A stretch of DNA of 64,000 nucleotides from Diploscapter coronatus (taxonomy: Eukaryota > Nematoda > Chromadorea > Rhabditida > Rhabditidae): contig OZ038423.1 of assembly GCA_964036155.1 (NCBI GenBank), positions 33,247,249-33,311,248 of the forward strand, written 5' to 3'. The notes beneath the pieces were generated by a model. It saw only the letters and a list, made by a program, of their open reading frames with translations, made no database searches and was not told the origin of the DNA. This document shows positions 15,101 to 36,600 of this stretch, one piece after another (positions within the stretch are counted from its first letter, which is position 1; each line of letters opens with the position of its first letter). The translations under genes were made by a program, and so were the position numbers.

Positions 15101-18100
15101 CGATACTTCAACTTCTCCTCGTCCTCACAGACGCCCTCCCTTCCATTCAGCGGGCAAGCAGACTGCAGTTGGCCGTGGGGACAGACTTTGAATCGCTCCG
15201 GAATGAGCATCGCGTCGTCCGGAGAAATCGCGAACAACAGCGTCGTTTCCAGGATCTGGTAGAGCGCGAGCACCTGAAAATTACCATCATTGCAATCCGA
15301 TTACTCCGCATCCCTAATAAAACATTATATACACAACGTCTTTTTTTCTCCTTTCACAATTTACCTTTTTCCTGTCACCTTTTAATTTTCTTTACTATCC
15401 ATTTGAAAGAGAATAAAGAGTGAAAAAAGTAATCGGAAGGCGATCATAACTTTCTTTCTTTAGATTTAGGCAAACTTTTGTCACCGATGAATAATTTTTT
15501 GAAAAAATACTTAGAATCTTAGAAACATATTTGAAGCATGGGAAATAAAAAGTAGAAATAATGGATTTTTTTTTGCAATTCCTATCACTTCGTAATTTCA
15601 AAAAGGAAAATATCGAGATTTCTACAACCTACATTTGACGGGAACTGTAGACTTCCTTTCAGATCCCCGACCAGAATCTCCATGAGCCAAGCGTACTCGC
15701 AAATGCCCATGTCCCACGGCACATCTCGAGTTGAATACATTCCGTGGCCTCTGAAAAAAATAAATTAATATTTCAAGATATGAATGTTTCAACAATTTCT
15801 AAAAAACGATTTTTTTCCATTTTCTAGAGAAATTCGAACCTGAATTGCAATCCCGAAAGAGTCAAGTATCCCGCTGGATGGGAGGCATTTTTCTTGTCGA
15901 AATAGGCGCACGTCGGACCGAGAGCTACCTGAAATAAAATTAATGAAAAACACATTTTATAGCTCATCCTAAAATAATATAAAAAGAATTAACCTGAGCA
16001 AATACGAGAAAAACGAAATTCCAACCTGTATGAGCGACGCCTCGACAGTTTTGTGGACCTCGACGACGAATTCGTCTGTGAGAAGAATCGGGCAGAACTC
16101 TGTCGGATCGGCGGATGGCGAATAGAGCAATGCGTGGATGCGCGGGTTGCAGATGCGAACGATCACCTAGAAGTTTTTTTTTGTTTATTATTTCTTGTTC
16201 GTTGAACAACGAAAAATAATATTAAGGAAAAATGGGACCTACATCAACTTGCATGTGCCTGAACTGTTCTGGAGCTGCAGTCGGGGAGTAGGAATTGAAA
16301 TTCGACCGGAGTTTTGCCGAAGCCAGTCCGCCCATTTCGCTCTCAGCGCGCTCCAAGTCAGTCATCTAAAGAATGAAAAAATCGATTATAATTTTAAAAC
16401 ATGCCGTAATCCACAAAACAAACGCAGAAAATTCTATTTCTGGGGATCATCTTATTTATAAAAAAAAATCTATTTTCATAAGTTCACAATGACAACATCT
16501 AACATCACAACTTTCATCGTCATGCTTTTTTCTTACCGGTCTCTGAATTTTCATTTCAAAGTCTGTCACCTAATTTTTCTCATTAAAATTTCTTCGAATT
16601 TTCCAGAACTTACCGAATCGTACCACCCAAAGTAGTTGTTCTTCAGATCGAGGAAGAGTCGAATCAATAGGCCCGTGAATCTTATCTCCGCCCCCTCGAC
16701 GCTCAGCAGCACGTCCAAATTATCGGGTTTCAGCTGGAATTTCAAATTTTATCGAAGAGCCTTTTTATGCATATTGAATCAAAATTAGAAACTTTCAACG
16801 ACTATTTCATCTTCATTTTTAGAAAATTTTAATTGAAACGTTTTTTCTCTAATGAAGAGAAACTTCTTTAAATATTCTTTTTATAATTTATATTTTTGTA
16901 GAAAGGCAAGATAAGAAATGACTTGTTCAGGCCGAGCGACTTTCTTGGGCAGGTTGTCGAGGAGGAAGGCGAAAGGCAGGTCTGACTGGATGGTGTTCAT
17001 GATCGGGTGATACTGATGCTGCAGGACTAGGTTCACTGACTCCGTACGCCAAAACTCGTGCCATTCCTGAGAAAAAAAAACTAAATTTATTCAAATAAGC
17101 TTATTGTAATGTTTTGAGAGTAGGATATTGCAAAGAAAATGCCAGAGAAAATATCTATGATCTCTTGAAAGCAGACTTCTCAAGCTTGCCAAATCTTTGG
17201 ACCCACATCCGTCCCGCAAAAATAGTGACCTACTGCGGGTTTAGGTTTTTTTTAAAGTCTGCTTGAAATCTTATAAATTCCATGAAATGAGTCATTTCTA
17301 AAATGACTACTTACATCTCCCTTCGAATAACTTCCAGCGTTCGACGGCACTGCGTAATTCTGACAGTTCGCTGCTTGAGAGATGGTTGCGAAAATCGGCG
17401 CTGTCGCGGAGTCGACTGGGAATCTGAAAATATGGTCAACTCTAAAAATGACACTTTTCGCCGTTTTACGTGAAGTGAAATAAAATTTTATTTCAGGAAA
17501 TATTTTCGAATTTCAACATCTTCAGTCTTTTCTGAAACGTACCTCGACCGAATGGCCATGTCTTTGCGTCCTTTGATCGTGTAGGTGACTTTTATGGTCT
17601 CCGGCACGAAGTCTGTGAACGGGAGTTCGAAGTCTGCAAAACTCATCTTATTTTTATATTCCAAGAAATCGATGGAGCTAAAAAATTAAGTTCAGAACTT
17701 TTGAATAAAATAACCAAAATTTCTCAAGTGCAAAATTCTGCAGTCAGTATTCTAGAATAAACTCACATTTGGTTTTTGAATAGAGAAAAAGTCAATAAAA
17801 GGCCACAATAATCCCAAAAATTCAAATAAACATAAAGTTCTTACGTGCATTGAGATGTTCCCCGACGATAGCCACTTCGATGTTCTCGGTCTGTTTGTCC
17901 GACGCGTCTACCCAATTGAACTCGTTCAACAGTAGGATCACCTCAAATTATTATTTTTCTTTTTCCGAAAAAAAAAAAAGTTTATTATCGGGAATTACTA
18001 AATGACAGACTGATGGATTCTATAGTTAGAAAGAGGGCAGGGAGGCAGAATAAGGCGAAGTAGTGTGGGGGAAAGAAATGGTCCGTTCATAAAGTTGTTG

Positions 18101-21100
18101 CCTTGATTTTCTCATAAAAAATTCTTTTTATAATCATCCTCTTTAAAATCTTTTTGAATTTTGTAAATGGTATGTTCCAAACAACAACCATAAATTCAAA
18201 GTTTTTCATAAGTCGATTCACTAGTTCTTTTGTATCCCAATTTTAAATCTATAATATTTTGAGGAATCCCACTAGCATTTCTAAATTTGTAATTTCCTAC
18301 CTCGAAACTTTCGGTGACGTTGATTTTGGTGTTGACGACATAGGGAATGAAGTGGAAGACGTCAGACGGCGCTTCACCCATCCACTCGTCGATCAGATTC
18401 TGAAAATCTGCCGTAATTTTATTCTAATTTTTCAGCTAAAGTAATCCCCTCTTTAAAATTAGAAATAAAAAGTTACCGTGAAGAACCGTTTGTGATCCCA
18501 GACGAACCACATCGTCGCTTTCGAAATCGAAAAATTGAACGTCCAGATCTGCTTGTCGTTGTACACCTCAAAATTTGTATAATTCTTGAAAAAATTGCAG
18601 CTTAAGAAAATATTACAAGTATTACTTTGCAACAGAAAGTTTTTCAATATTTCTCAAGGATAACACTCGATTTGCGTTTTGAGAAATTTCTAAAAGAAAT
18701 AATAAAACCTTTGGATAGTGGAAATTGGCGTCGATGGAGACGGTTTCGCACTCGAAGAGCCGCGTGAAAGGGAGGGAAGTCGTGGTCTCGAGGCGGAGCA
18801 GTGAGGTGTGCAGCGACCAGCTGAAGCCCTCTTCCAGGGTGATCCACCAGACTGAGATCTGCAAAATTGCATATTTCATCCTTTTCTAAGAAAAATCTAA
18901 ACGGCTTACATCAACCGAGCTTCCGGCCTGACACCTGCTGTGGATGCTCTCGAGCTGCTCGCCCCGCATGAACCAGATGTCGATCGAGGTCTCCTTCAGC
19001 ACGGAAATCCTCGCCTCGTGCTGCAGGTGGATGCGACGGCGCCCACGAGAGGGCAGTTCTGTCACGGGCAGAGTCTGAACATACTTGTGTCTAAAAATAG
19101 GGAGTCTGGAATTTGAAAATAAAACCGACCAAAAAGCTTTCGAAAATTGGTCAGTTGTTTCTTTTTTCAAAACTATTTCATTTAAAAGCTCCAAAACTCA
19201 AGAAATCAACATTTAAAAAAAGTACTTCACTATCATTTCTTTTACAAATTCTTGTAACCAATCTAAAATTTGAAAAAAATCAACCTGATAATCTGGTGGA
19301 AAGAAGAACCCATAGAGGAGAGCTCTCTGTTCCTCGGCCCAGGGTCCGAAGCTGATGACCGTGTTGGAGCCGAATCGCCACTGCGAGTCCCAAATCGGCT
19401 TCGCGTGGTCGATGCGCTGCTTGTCGTCCGTTACGAAGCCTGCAAAATCGCTTATTTATCATTTTTAAATCTTATTGCTAGATTTTTTCTAAATTTGCAA
19501 ACTCATTATTTTCAGAAACAAGAATGCAAATATTCAAAGTTTTTCGTTTCTTATGAAACATAGATAAAAAGTAGAAAAAATATTCTTTTCACTCTTAATA
19601 ATATAAAGATAGTTGCAGAAAAAGAAATTTAATTACCCAAAATATCTTGATTGTATCTGAATTCGAGGTTGGCCGACTGGAGGACGGCGAACCCGTCTCC
19701 CATGGTCCTGGGTGGCTCCTTGCAGGGCTTGCCCTTGTACTCAGAGTGTTTGATGAAGTACATCTTCACGTTCTCCGTCTCTCCTCCCACCGTCAGAAGT
19801 GCCCGGTCGGTGGCCGATTCGCGTAGGAAAATTCGACCTGAAAAAAGTCGACTTCTTACAACTCGACCCACAAAAACACGCAGAAAAATAGTATACATGT
19901 TAAACAGAGAAAAAGAATAAATGCTCTTTCTCTCCCAATATGACATTCTATTTTTTCTGCAGACCGAATTTTGGGAAGTTTGGAAAAAAAGATAGTTGTA
20001 GTTAAAAAGAACGATGAACAAATCAGTTTCAAAATGATGGAATAAAAAATTGATCCATTGCAGTTTTGATCTTTTTACTAGAAAGTAGCAATGGAAAAAT
20101 GAGTGAAAATGCAAAGAATCAGAAACTTTAACATTCTCTTCTTCTAAATCCATGAACTCTTTTTATATTAAAAACCCACTTCTTAAATCCTCGAAGGACA
20201 GAACGGCCATATAGGGCAGGAGTCGATTTCCGACGATCATTTGCCCCGACCCGATGTCGACGCGGACCATGCCGACCAGCGACCAGATGCGGTCCCAGTA
20301 CGCTGCTGGAGAACCACTGAAAGTTCCAAATAAGAAATTTTCTGATATAAGAATCTACTTTCCTTGAAATGAAAAATTCAAATTGGCTAGTTATATACAT
20401 GAGATTTTCCAATGAAAATATGAAGCTGAAGATATTTTAAAACCCCGACTAAATGCTATTTTGAAAATGTACCTGTCATGAGGCAGCTGGACGATTTTCT
20501 TGGCTGAGTTGTCCTGTCCGAAGTACTTTTCGAGTCGGAACAGTTTGGCGATTTCCTTGTAGCGATATGTCCGATTGAACCAGTGAATTCGGACGCCGTT
20601 CAGCGACAAATGCAGACGAGAGGTGTCACTGAAAACAATAGAGTCTCTGGAAAAAAACTCAAATTTATGAATCATTTTTGAAAATACCAGAAATTCTATG
20701 TTTGAGATAATTTTAAATTTTCGAACCTCTTAAAATCGGCCTTGCTCGAGTTGATGAACTTCCAGTACGAGAAAATGATCCATCCGTCGCTGATTCGGAA
20801 CGAGAAGTCGCTGTTCACGAAGAGAAACTGCAAAAATTTCACTTGTTTCCTCTCACAAAAATCCAAATCCGCGATTTTTAATGTTGAATTTCCTTACATC
20901 CCTGATCATGATTTTGCCGCTGAGCAGACTGATCGAAAAGCTGCCGATGTGCAGGTAGCCTTCGTCTTTCGTCCATCGCAAGTATCTGAAATTTAGTTTT
21001 ACTTTATATGAAATATTTTTCTAAAAATCATTTTTACGGACCTGTTGATGAAAAACGCGAGGATCCGGCCGTTGATTCTGGACAGGTAGAAAGCGAGGAA

Positions 21101-21464
21101 AATCGACCAGACACTGAGCAGCAGCGCAGAGATGATGATCAACCAGAACGTGCTCTTAAAAATTAAGAGTATTCATCTTCTCAATTAATTTTTCAAAAAA
21201 AATTCGATTTTCTCATTAAATATCAGACATGTTTGAGTCTGTACGATTTCAAGAGCTCATCTAAGTCCTAGAAAACTTCACCAAATCTTCTAAATTTTCA
21301 ACTTTCTCGTCGTCTTTTCTTGGAGTTTCATAGAAGCCAGCCCAAGATTTCGAATGTTTTGCTAAAACTCGATTCTTTGTTGTATTTACCTTCTTCGGAT
21401 CGATGTTCTTGTCGTCAACGGTGAGCTGATCGAAGAGCGTCTGGTTGTCGTCGATGTAGGACAT
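119..21464 (-). CDS. lpd-3: Bridge-like lipid transfer protein 1 (KIAA1109/Tweek/LPD-3), N-terminal ~2,940 codons, 3' end outside window
   Basis: Very large chorein/RBG-type protein that forms a hydrophobic groove carrying lipids between ER and other membranes. The N-terminus has one membrane helix (about residues 27-49, WLIIISALLLSVWSIF), then HIGSFSISLLSGKIMIRD, ISFGPWAEEQ, FFFPPDYQ, PFTDFVPET, EYAWLMEILVGDLKG, ASTPTNIAVRFT and AILLWLNYKN. All of these match the order remembered for human BLTP1. Start is the ATG at 21464. Exons (high to low, phases join throughout): 21464-21390, 21154-21042, 20985-20898, 20827-20727, 20628-20473, 20307-20180, 19837-19637, 19439-19285, 19074-18910, 18858-18709, 18566-18477, 18399-18301, 17941-17845, 17633-17543, 17423-17315, 17066-16923, 16733-16614, 16365-16243, 16166-16026, 15928-15840, 15750-15633, 15273-15037, 14880-14748, 14564-14336, 14127-14017, 13929-13785, 13558-13403, 13282-13136, 13058-12896, 12782-12691, 12620-12432, 12263-12090, 11979-11866, 11664-11515, 11460-11377, 11295-11198, 10902-10758, 10582-10427 (or 10412), 10372-10279, 10134-9926, 9527-9435, 9240-9110, 9032-8907, 8663-8524, 6907-6775, 6474-6346, 6332-6204, 6019-5899, 5640-5393, 4779-4655, 4405-4284, 4237-4141, 3857-3658, 3469-3362, 3060-2914, 2782-2678, 2381-2181, 1963-1853, 1754-1659, 1546-1369, 1138-963, 906-744, 593-423, 305-119. 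The family is about 4,000-5,000 residues long, so the C-terminal third lies beyond position 1. Confidence 0.93.
631..690. repeat. Short dispersed repeat, copy 1 (intronic)
   Basis: About 60 bp in an lpd-3 intron, containing TTCGAAAAATCACACC and CGCGGGGTTTTATTTGCAA. A close copy lies at 51317-51375, in an intron of the bolA gene. Both begin near a GCAA/TTGCA motif and end near TTTGCAA, so the unit may be a tiny element with short inverted ends. No coding content. Confidence 0.6.
3931..4000. repeat. Fold-back element (hairpin) in lpd-3 intron
   Basis: Arms of 23 bases, GAGATAGTATGTCTTATCGA at 3931 and its near-perfect complement ending at 4000, enclose a loop with the core GAAAGAGGAAATGTACTTTTTCTC. 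Similar cores lie inside the fold-backs at 19880-19960 and 48226-48312, so these may be one family of small hairpin elements. Confidence 0.65.
4780..5392. other. Large lpd-3 intron without a further gene
   Basis: This 613-bp intron lies between in-phase lpd-3 exons. It holds one modest inverted repeat around 5150-5205 (CTCTAGCC against GGCTAGAG) and no open frame that joins the flanking exons. I see nothing else in it. Confidence 0.5.
6984..8393. mobile_element. Palindromic Tc1/mariner-type non-autonomous element, 547-bp arms, TA-flanked
   Basis: Sits in the lpd-3 intron between the exons at 8663-8524 and 6907-6775. The left arm 6984-7530 and right arm 7847-8393 are each 547 bp and read as reverse complements of one another, with no mismatch in the stretches I compared. 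A 316-bp unique spacer (7531-7846) separates them. TA lies on both sides (6982-6983 and 8394-8395), as for Tc1/mariner insertions. The outer end CACTGCTGTTCATAATTA recurs in part inside each arm (6991-7012 and 7165-7186, mirrored at 8191-8212 and 8365-8386), which is the IR/DR layout of many Tc1-like transposons. No transposase reading frame is present; a 81-codon open frame at 7455-7700 spans arm and spacer and has no family match. In the lpd-3 pre-mRNA the arms would form a very long hairpin. Confidence 0.9.
17160..17275. repeat. Nested fold-back in lpd-3 intron
   Basis: The outer arms are TTGAAAGCAGACTT and AAGTCTGCTTGAA; an inner pair CCCGCA/TGCGGG surrounds GTGACCTAC. It lies between the lpd-3 exons at 17315-17423 and 16923-17066. 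The inner GACCTAC motif also occurs in the dispersed repeats near 37000 and 61000, but relatedness is unproven. Confidence 0.5.
19880..19960. repeat. Fold-back element in lpd-3 intron
   Basis: Imperfect arms GCAGAAAAATAG and CTATTTTTTCTGC enclose a core containing GAGAAAAAGAATAAATGCTC followed by TTTCTCTC. The core resembles those of the fold-backs at 3931-4000 and 48226-48312. Confidence 0.55.
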
Positions 21465-23575
21465 TGCTGACTGCTTCTAGAGGCTTGACGACGAGAATTT
21501 TGGCGTTCCTTGGTGAAATTCGGAGGAAAAATCGGCGACTTCGACTTCCGAATTACACCCGTCACATTCGTTCGCTGCTTCTGAATTGAGGAACGTCAAT
21601 GTTTAGCTAAATTATACGATAGCAGACTCCGTCATGTTTTCGTCGTCACGAAATAGCGAAAAATTAGAGTGGAACAGGAAACAATTCAACATTTCAATTT
21701 TTGAGAATAGATCAAAATGATTTTTTGCAAAGATAACAGGGAAGGATTTGTGACAACGACAACAGATGACAGAGCCTGTTGTCGGAGAGAAAATGAGCAA
21801 TGAGTGACGATTTGGAAATGACTAAACAGCGAAATGGTGGAATTTTTAGTTCCCCTTACTAATTCACCCACTGGACAATTTCCCGTCTATCTCTAGCATG
21901 TGTTCCGCCATTCAGAATTGTCGTTTTCGAACATGAGCATCGAGAAAATCAACGAAAAAGTTGAGAAAATTCAATAGGAAGTTTGAAAAAATCGAATTGG
22001 TTCATTTGCATCTGCGCTTTGATGTTTACGTAGCGCGTAGAAGAGTGAAAAGACGGAGGAAGAAAAAACCTCACTGTCGTAAACGAGAAAAGGACGAGAA
22101 GTGGATGACTTCTTCGAAAATCAGGAGTTTTCATACAGACTTGTTTATTTCAAATTCAGAAAAAAGCATTCAAATTTCGAAATGATTTACTCCTCATATG
22201 TTTTTTTTTTTAATTTGATTTATGGAGCTAGTATGTCGCGGCTAAGTAGAGTCACGAATACTATGTTAAATTGAGAGAATTCATATTATCTATATTTAGC
22301 CGGAAATAATGGTTTATTGCTCTTTCCAGGTTTTCATTTTAGTTACACGTACAAGTAGGTCTAATCTGAGGATATCTTTATTGGCATTTTTCTCAGACCG
22401 GCTTTGCGGTATCTCGAAATCTGCCCCACGTATCATTCGATTATGGATGTCTCATGTCCTGGGAAATCTTCGGGATATGCGGGCAAAAAGATAGCCGCAT
22501 TCCTTGTCCATTATGCATATGCGCGATGAAAATTGATGAATTGAAGATGAAAAGGAAAGGTTGGCAGGGATGCGTCCAAGCATGCAGCCATAAGTCTCGA
22601 TTCATCAGCCCATCAACCGCTTATCACTTTCATTCTTCCGAAACAGACTTGTAAAAACTCATATTCACTTCACTCCCTCGCTGCATGGTGAAGAATGGAC
22701 GGTAGTTTTTCATAGCCCGGCGAATTTATCATTTATCATTTCCGTTCGTTTGGCAAAAAATGGGCGTCGAAACTCCCTTAAAGTCTTCAAATCATTGAAA
22801 AGTTTTAATATCTCTCACAGGCAGTTTATTATTTACGAAATTTTTTATCAGAGCTTCAAATTTGTTAAAAATATTGGAGAAGTATGAGTTTCCCGAAACT
22901 GCGTTAGAACGTCTGTCAGACCCCTAATTTGTGCTGTAAAATCAAGCGATTTTCGCCGTTTTTCGATATTCGGGAAACATGTTTGAATTTTTTATCAATG
23001 CCACATGCATCGGCTTGCCTTTCTCCTCTCGTTATTTCCATCATTCCATCTCGCAAATAAGACCGTCAACCTCTACCTTTCTCCCAATTCCCCCAATTAC
23101 AGGTTCTAATTGCTGATTCCTGTTACCATTTTGCACTTTCTCACTTTTACTTTTTTCGCCTGGCTTTTCATGCACCTACCAAAAAATCGCAGAATTTCAT
23201 TTAGTTGTCAAGATCACGCGAATTTTCTCAGAATTGATTCTGACAGTCTTGCCACTTTTTATCAAAGTCGATTAGAATTTCCTGCCTAAAGAAGATAGAA
23301 ATCAAGCCAGCTTCTTCTCATTCTTCGATTTGGCAATTGTCTCAAAATTTATTAATCGCCTTCATTATGTTTTTGAGAATCTTTGGCAATTTGGAAAGTA
23401 ACATTGTTACATACGAAATAAAAGAGAGTTAAGTAGGCATGCTATTCTTCTCTCAAGATATTTCGTAAGTTCCGATACAACGACTATGATTTTTTTCCTG
23501 GTTGCTATCAATTTATTGAATTCCTAAAATTCACTCGATTTTTCCCAATTTTTGAATTTTCAGGTAATTCAAGTA
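21465..23575. other. Divergent intergenic region between lpd-3 and the SPOP-type gene
   Basis: About 2.1 kb separate the two start codons, which face away from each other, so the stretch should hold both promoters. Short open frames here (for example 21961-22185 and 22454-22654) show no family motif and no convincing splice structure. A splice-type acceptor TTTTCAG ends at 23563, 12 bases before the SPOP ATG. I could not place any promoter element with confidence. Confidence 0.5.
23563..23564 (+). other. Candidate spliced-leader trans-splice acceptor for the SPOP-type gene
   Basis: The sequence TTTTTGAATTTTCAG ends here, 12 bases upstream of the ATG at 23576, with no upstream in-phase exon visible. 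In nematodes such an acceptor next to a start codon usually marks trans-splicing of a spliced leader. Confidence 0.5.
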
Positions 23576-32223
<8,648 letters not shown>

Positions 32224-33607
32224 GTTAATTTTATGCATTTTTCACATTATACGAGGGTGTGTAATTTATCGATTACTGTATATTTTTTCCTAATTTTACA
32301 ATTATCAAAGTAAATTTCATTAAGTTTTCTTTGCATATTTTTCGTAAAATTCGAAATTTAACAATTTTTTGATTGCCCATTTCATTAAATGAGTGATGCA
32401 AAATAAGATTTTAATTTGAACTTTTGCGAAAAGGAACTTACCTATTTTCAATTACTTGTAAAAATCGGACGAAAATATACAGTGCCTCCGAAGATTATAT
32501 ACATCTTTCATCACAAAGTCACTTGTCCTTTCGAGTTATGATCGCAATTTCCCAATTTCATTTCACATTTTCTGGTGTACCATATTCCATTTACTTGATT
32601 GTCCTGGATAATTTTAACAATTCTGATACGTCCGACGGGTTTTATGTTCACATTTGTTCTGAGTTTCGGAATTCATTTGAAGCTACATTTCGAGACGTTT
32701 TTCATCCATTGTATCAACAAATTTTCCTATATTTTGCAATTAAAATTTTCGAACGCGCGCGCGCATAATTTCTCTCGAAATCTTATTCTGGAGTATTATT
32801 TAGGATGCAAGTAAATCGTTTAACTATTGGATTTTGAAGAGTTTGTCTTCCCAAATTCAAGAACAAGTTTCTTATTTGGAAAAGGCAATTATATTCGGAA
32901 AGATGCCAATTTTTGCAGTACTCGGTTCAAATTCTGATAATCGAAATGATTTATCAAGGATTTTATCGTCACTTTGAAGTTTGTTGTCCGAGTCTTACCG
33001 GATGAAGATTTTTCCTCCTGTTTATTTCTGATTTTTTTGATTTATTCGAGTTTTCTGCCTATAAAATTCTTGTCAAACACATTTCGAATATACATGATTA
33101 TCGAAATAATTGAATATGTGATCGTATACAAACAATTGCATGATACCTGTAACAGAATAGTTAGGGTTTAGTTAGTAGATGTGATTTTATATTTCGTTAT
33201 ACTAAATCATTGTTCGTCAATTACATCAAATTTAGCATTAGCACAACGAAATTTATAATCTACAGAAATTCTTCTAAAAATTGATCAAGATTATCATCTT
33301 CAGGAGAAGAGACGATTAGTTGATTTCTAACAGGGCAATCCTAGATTATAACAGCTCGAGAGCAAATAATGAGGCTTAGAAATGATTGAAATAGAATCAA
33401 GTAAATTCAAAGTATTAAAATCAGAATCATCTAAGCATTCAATCCGTTGAAAATCTGCAAAAATATTTGGAAAAAGATAAGTATTCAAAAGGCAACGATA
33501 TAAAAATACACAGATCGATAAATTTCAGAGTGAGCGATGCTCGTCATTCAAAGTTGAACTTCACTGATTTTTTTAAGAAAATTGCAATTTCTACAATTTC
33601 GCAAAAA
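32224..33607. other. Convergent 3' spacer between the SPOP-type and TMEM272-like genes
   Basis: Both flanking genes end towards this 1.4-kb AT-rich stretch, so it should contain their 3' untranslated regions. I found no exon with family motifs; open frames at 32424-32768 and 32974-33171 look random. Confidence 0.5.
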
Positions 33608-36600
33608 TTATTTGCAACAGCAACATTTAGTGACGATGAGCACGATATGCAGAATGAAAATAAATATCGAAGCGTAGAAAACTGGCCTCGGACAGTAGAA
33701 TGCCGATTCAGCGTCAGTATATTCCACATACTGCACAAGACAAAGGGTTCGGTAAAAGCCTGAAAATTCAGTACCGTTATTTTTAAATGTGACGAAAATG
33801 CTCACAATTAAGAGATTAAATTTGCTCTAACTTAACTTCGACTCCGTAATTTTAATTTGAAGTTTCGATACATCTATTGTCATCGTATGTTTACGAAGTA
33901 CAGCTTCGTTGAAATGATAATTTTTGGTTATTTCGTGCAATTAGTTGATGGACAATTGCTCGTTCACGTGATTTAGACTACTGTTCCCGTTTCGATTTTC
34001 TCCCATTTTCCTCCCACAAAAATTCGAATAGAATGCTTCGAAATCGGACACCTCTTAACTTTTGCTGCTTTTGGTTAGACAATTCGAGAAAAACAAACAA
34101 ATCTGGAAAAATTGGCCTACCAAGAATTCCGACGAATATGGCGATTATCGAGAAAATTGCATAGGCCAAGGCGACGAGCAGACCGAACAGAATTTGGGAG
34201 GCATGCTGAAAAAAGCTGGATTGTTTTGGTTCGAGCACAAGTGATTAATTTGAGATGATTTAGATCACGATGAGTTATTGTTGAGCATAACGATGTGTGT
34301 TAACATTTTTATATTTTTACGGCCTATTCGATTTGATGCGTTGGTGAAAATGGGGCTATAGCTTTCTGTAGAAACAGTGAGACTTATGAGATGAGTAGGT
34401 AAATTCTAGCGTTTATTGAAGTTCCACGTGCACATACCTTGACTCCCCTATGAACAGCAATCGAGGTCGACATGCAGGTTGAGAAAAACGAGATCGCCAT
34501 GAACATTTGAATTATGCCGTAGACGATCAGGATTATGACGAGTTGTTTGGTCTGCTGGGCATTATCCGGAATAGAGCTGCAATATATCGAGGCGGTGATC
34601 AGACTGAGTAGACCTGAAGCGCCTCCGAGAAACGAAGTCACCGCTTGACGGGGATTCACTAAAGTTTTGCATTAGACGTGTATTGCTAAAACAGTTGTTG
34701 GACACATTTTTTATGTCGTATGAATTCGAAAACTGTTATGAAACCTTAGATATTCAGCATGTTGTTCCGGCTGTGGCACGACCGGAGCAACTTATGCTGA
34801 GCAAAGATTGTTGGAGCTGTTTCCATAGTTATACAAACTCCTTATAAATTGAGACCTGGACAGACTCGGGATCGAAATAAAGTGTAATGAGCGTTCTGTA
34901 CAACCTTGGTCGGCCCTTTTGATCCAATATCTTCGGTAAAAATTAGTGCATACTCATTTGCTCGAGTATCTTGACGAAGTCAGTCACGAGGTCTTCCTGC
35001 GTTCGTTTCTTCTTCTCCGCGGCACTCGGCTCACTTTCATCGTTGATGGTGATTATCACCTAGATTTTTCATTCATCAGGTCGAAAAGGTGGTCATTTTA
35101 CCGGTGGTTGAATTTTCTCTCCATCCTTCTCGACGAGATTCTCCTTGGAGCTTTCTTTGGATTTCTGAAATTTTAAAGTTGAAGTCTTTTCAAGGTCGAG
35201 GGTATTTTCTTTATCTCTGAACAAAATTTTCCAACTCACGAGCTTTTTCGGTTTGAATTCTTTGGATGGAGGATCGAAGTAGTCATAGAAAGCGTTCATT
35301 CACTTGAAAATCACCGTGAATGATTTAGAGAATCAAAGATTTACTCGATCAAAATAGAAATTTAGGTCTATTTTTAGCGGTTCATGGAAAATCGCGAATA
35401 TTCGTAGAAGCATCCGACAAATTGAGGTGCAAACAGTAGGAATGAATGGAAGAGCGATTACGCAAATGAATGATTGAAATGTGATAGGCTTGGAGATAGA
35501 AGAACAAGAATATGGGGACAAGGGTAGGCTCAGGAGAGGAAGTTAGGCAATTCGATGAAATCCAAGAAAGTCGAAAATGGATATGAACATGAAAAGTGAG
35601 GGAGTGAAAATGATAATCAGAAGTATGACGTTTTTCAAGTAGGTCGAACGAGAGAGTTCAATGATTTAAAAATCTAACTGGGGAAAATCATATCAGTCAG
35701 CTCTAGTGATAAAAAATACGATTATTTGAACCAACCTTGTTAGCCTTCTTCTCAGATTGAGCCTGCTTGTGGATGTTGTACATTTCATAATCTGAAATTC
35801 CAATTATTTAGATTTTTGATCAAGCGGGAAAAAATTTCATAATTGTCTGCCTAAAACTCACACATTTTGAACCCGTGTGAAATTAGTCGAGGAAAAACGA
35901 ATCAGCAATGCGATCTTTGATAGGAATGATATTGCAAAATGAGAGGGGGTTTGGAGAACAAATTAGGAATTCATCGGTTTGAGTTGGCGGTCACGAAATG
36001 AAATCCCGCGAATCGCTCGTAAGAACATTGAATCTGACATATCCCGTGCTTAACCAAGCCAGGCCATTAGAATCGCTGAAGAGCTGCAGAGGACATTCCA
36101 ATGCCCTTTGTCCGGAAGAAACAAATGAAATTCCGGGAAAATGTCCCAGATTTTCTCGAATGCTCCCAAATAGAGCCGGGACGATTTGATGAGATCAAAA
36201 TCTGTTCGCAGAGAAGGGCGGCTGAGTGACAATCCGACAATGTGACGAGAGAGCTGCTGTCTTGACAAATAGATACCCAATCCGGATATTTAAAATGCCT
36301 TTCCGAATCTATGCTTCAGCAGAAAAGAATAGATTCGAACTTTCACAGACCAGACGAGCAAAAACCCATTCAAACGCAACTAATGTGGGTATGCACATGC
36401 GATTCCCCGAGGATTCATAAACGTGATGTCGCAAAATGGCGCATAAAAGGGGGTCGCTAAACACTTTGCCTGATGCTTCGCGATTTTTTGATCCCTTAAA
36501 AATTATCCAGTTTAGAAACGTTGTGAATAGTGTGAATTCTCGTGTCCCTTCCTATCAGACCTACCTCTAGGCGAAAAATCTCGACTATTTGCAATAATAA

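Noticed and set aside
19629..20153. 174-residue open frame on the minus strand
   Set aside because: It is the lpd-3 exon 19837-19637 plus read-through into the flanking introns; only the exon part matches the family.
33467..33763. 98-residue plus-strand open frame
   Set aside because: It is the shadow of the last TMEM272-like exon (33759-33608) on the other strand.
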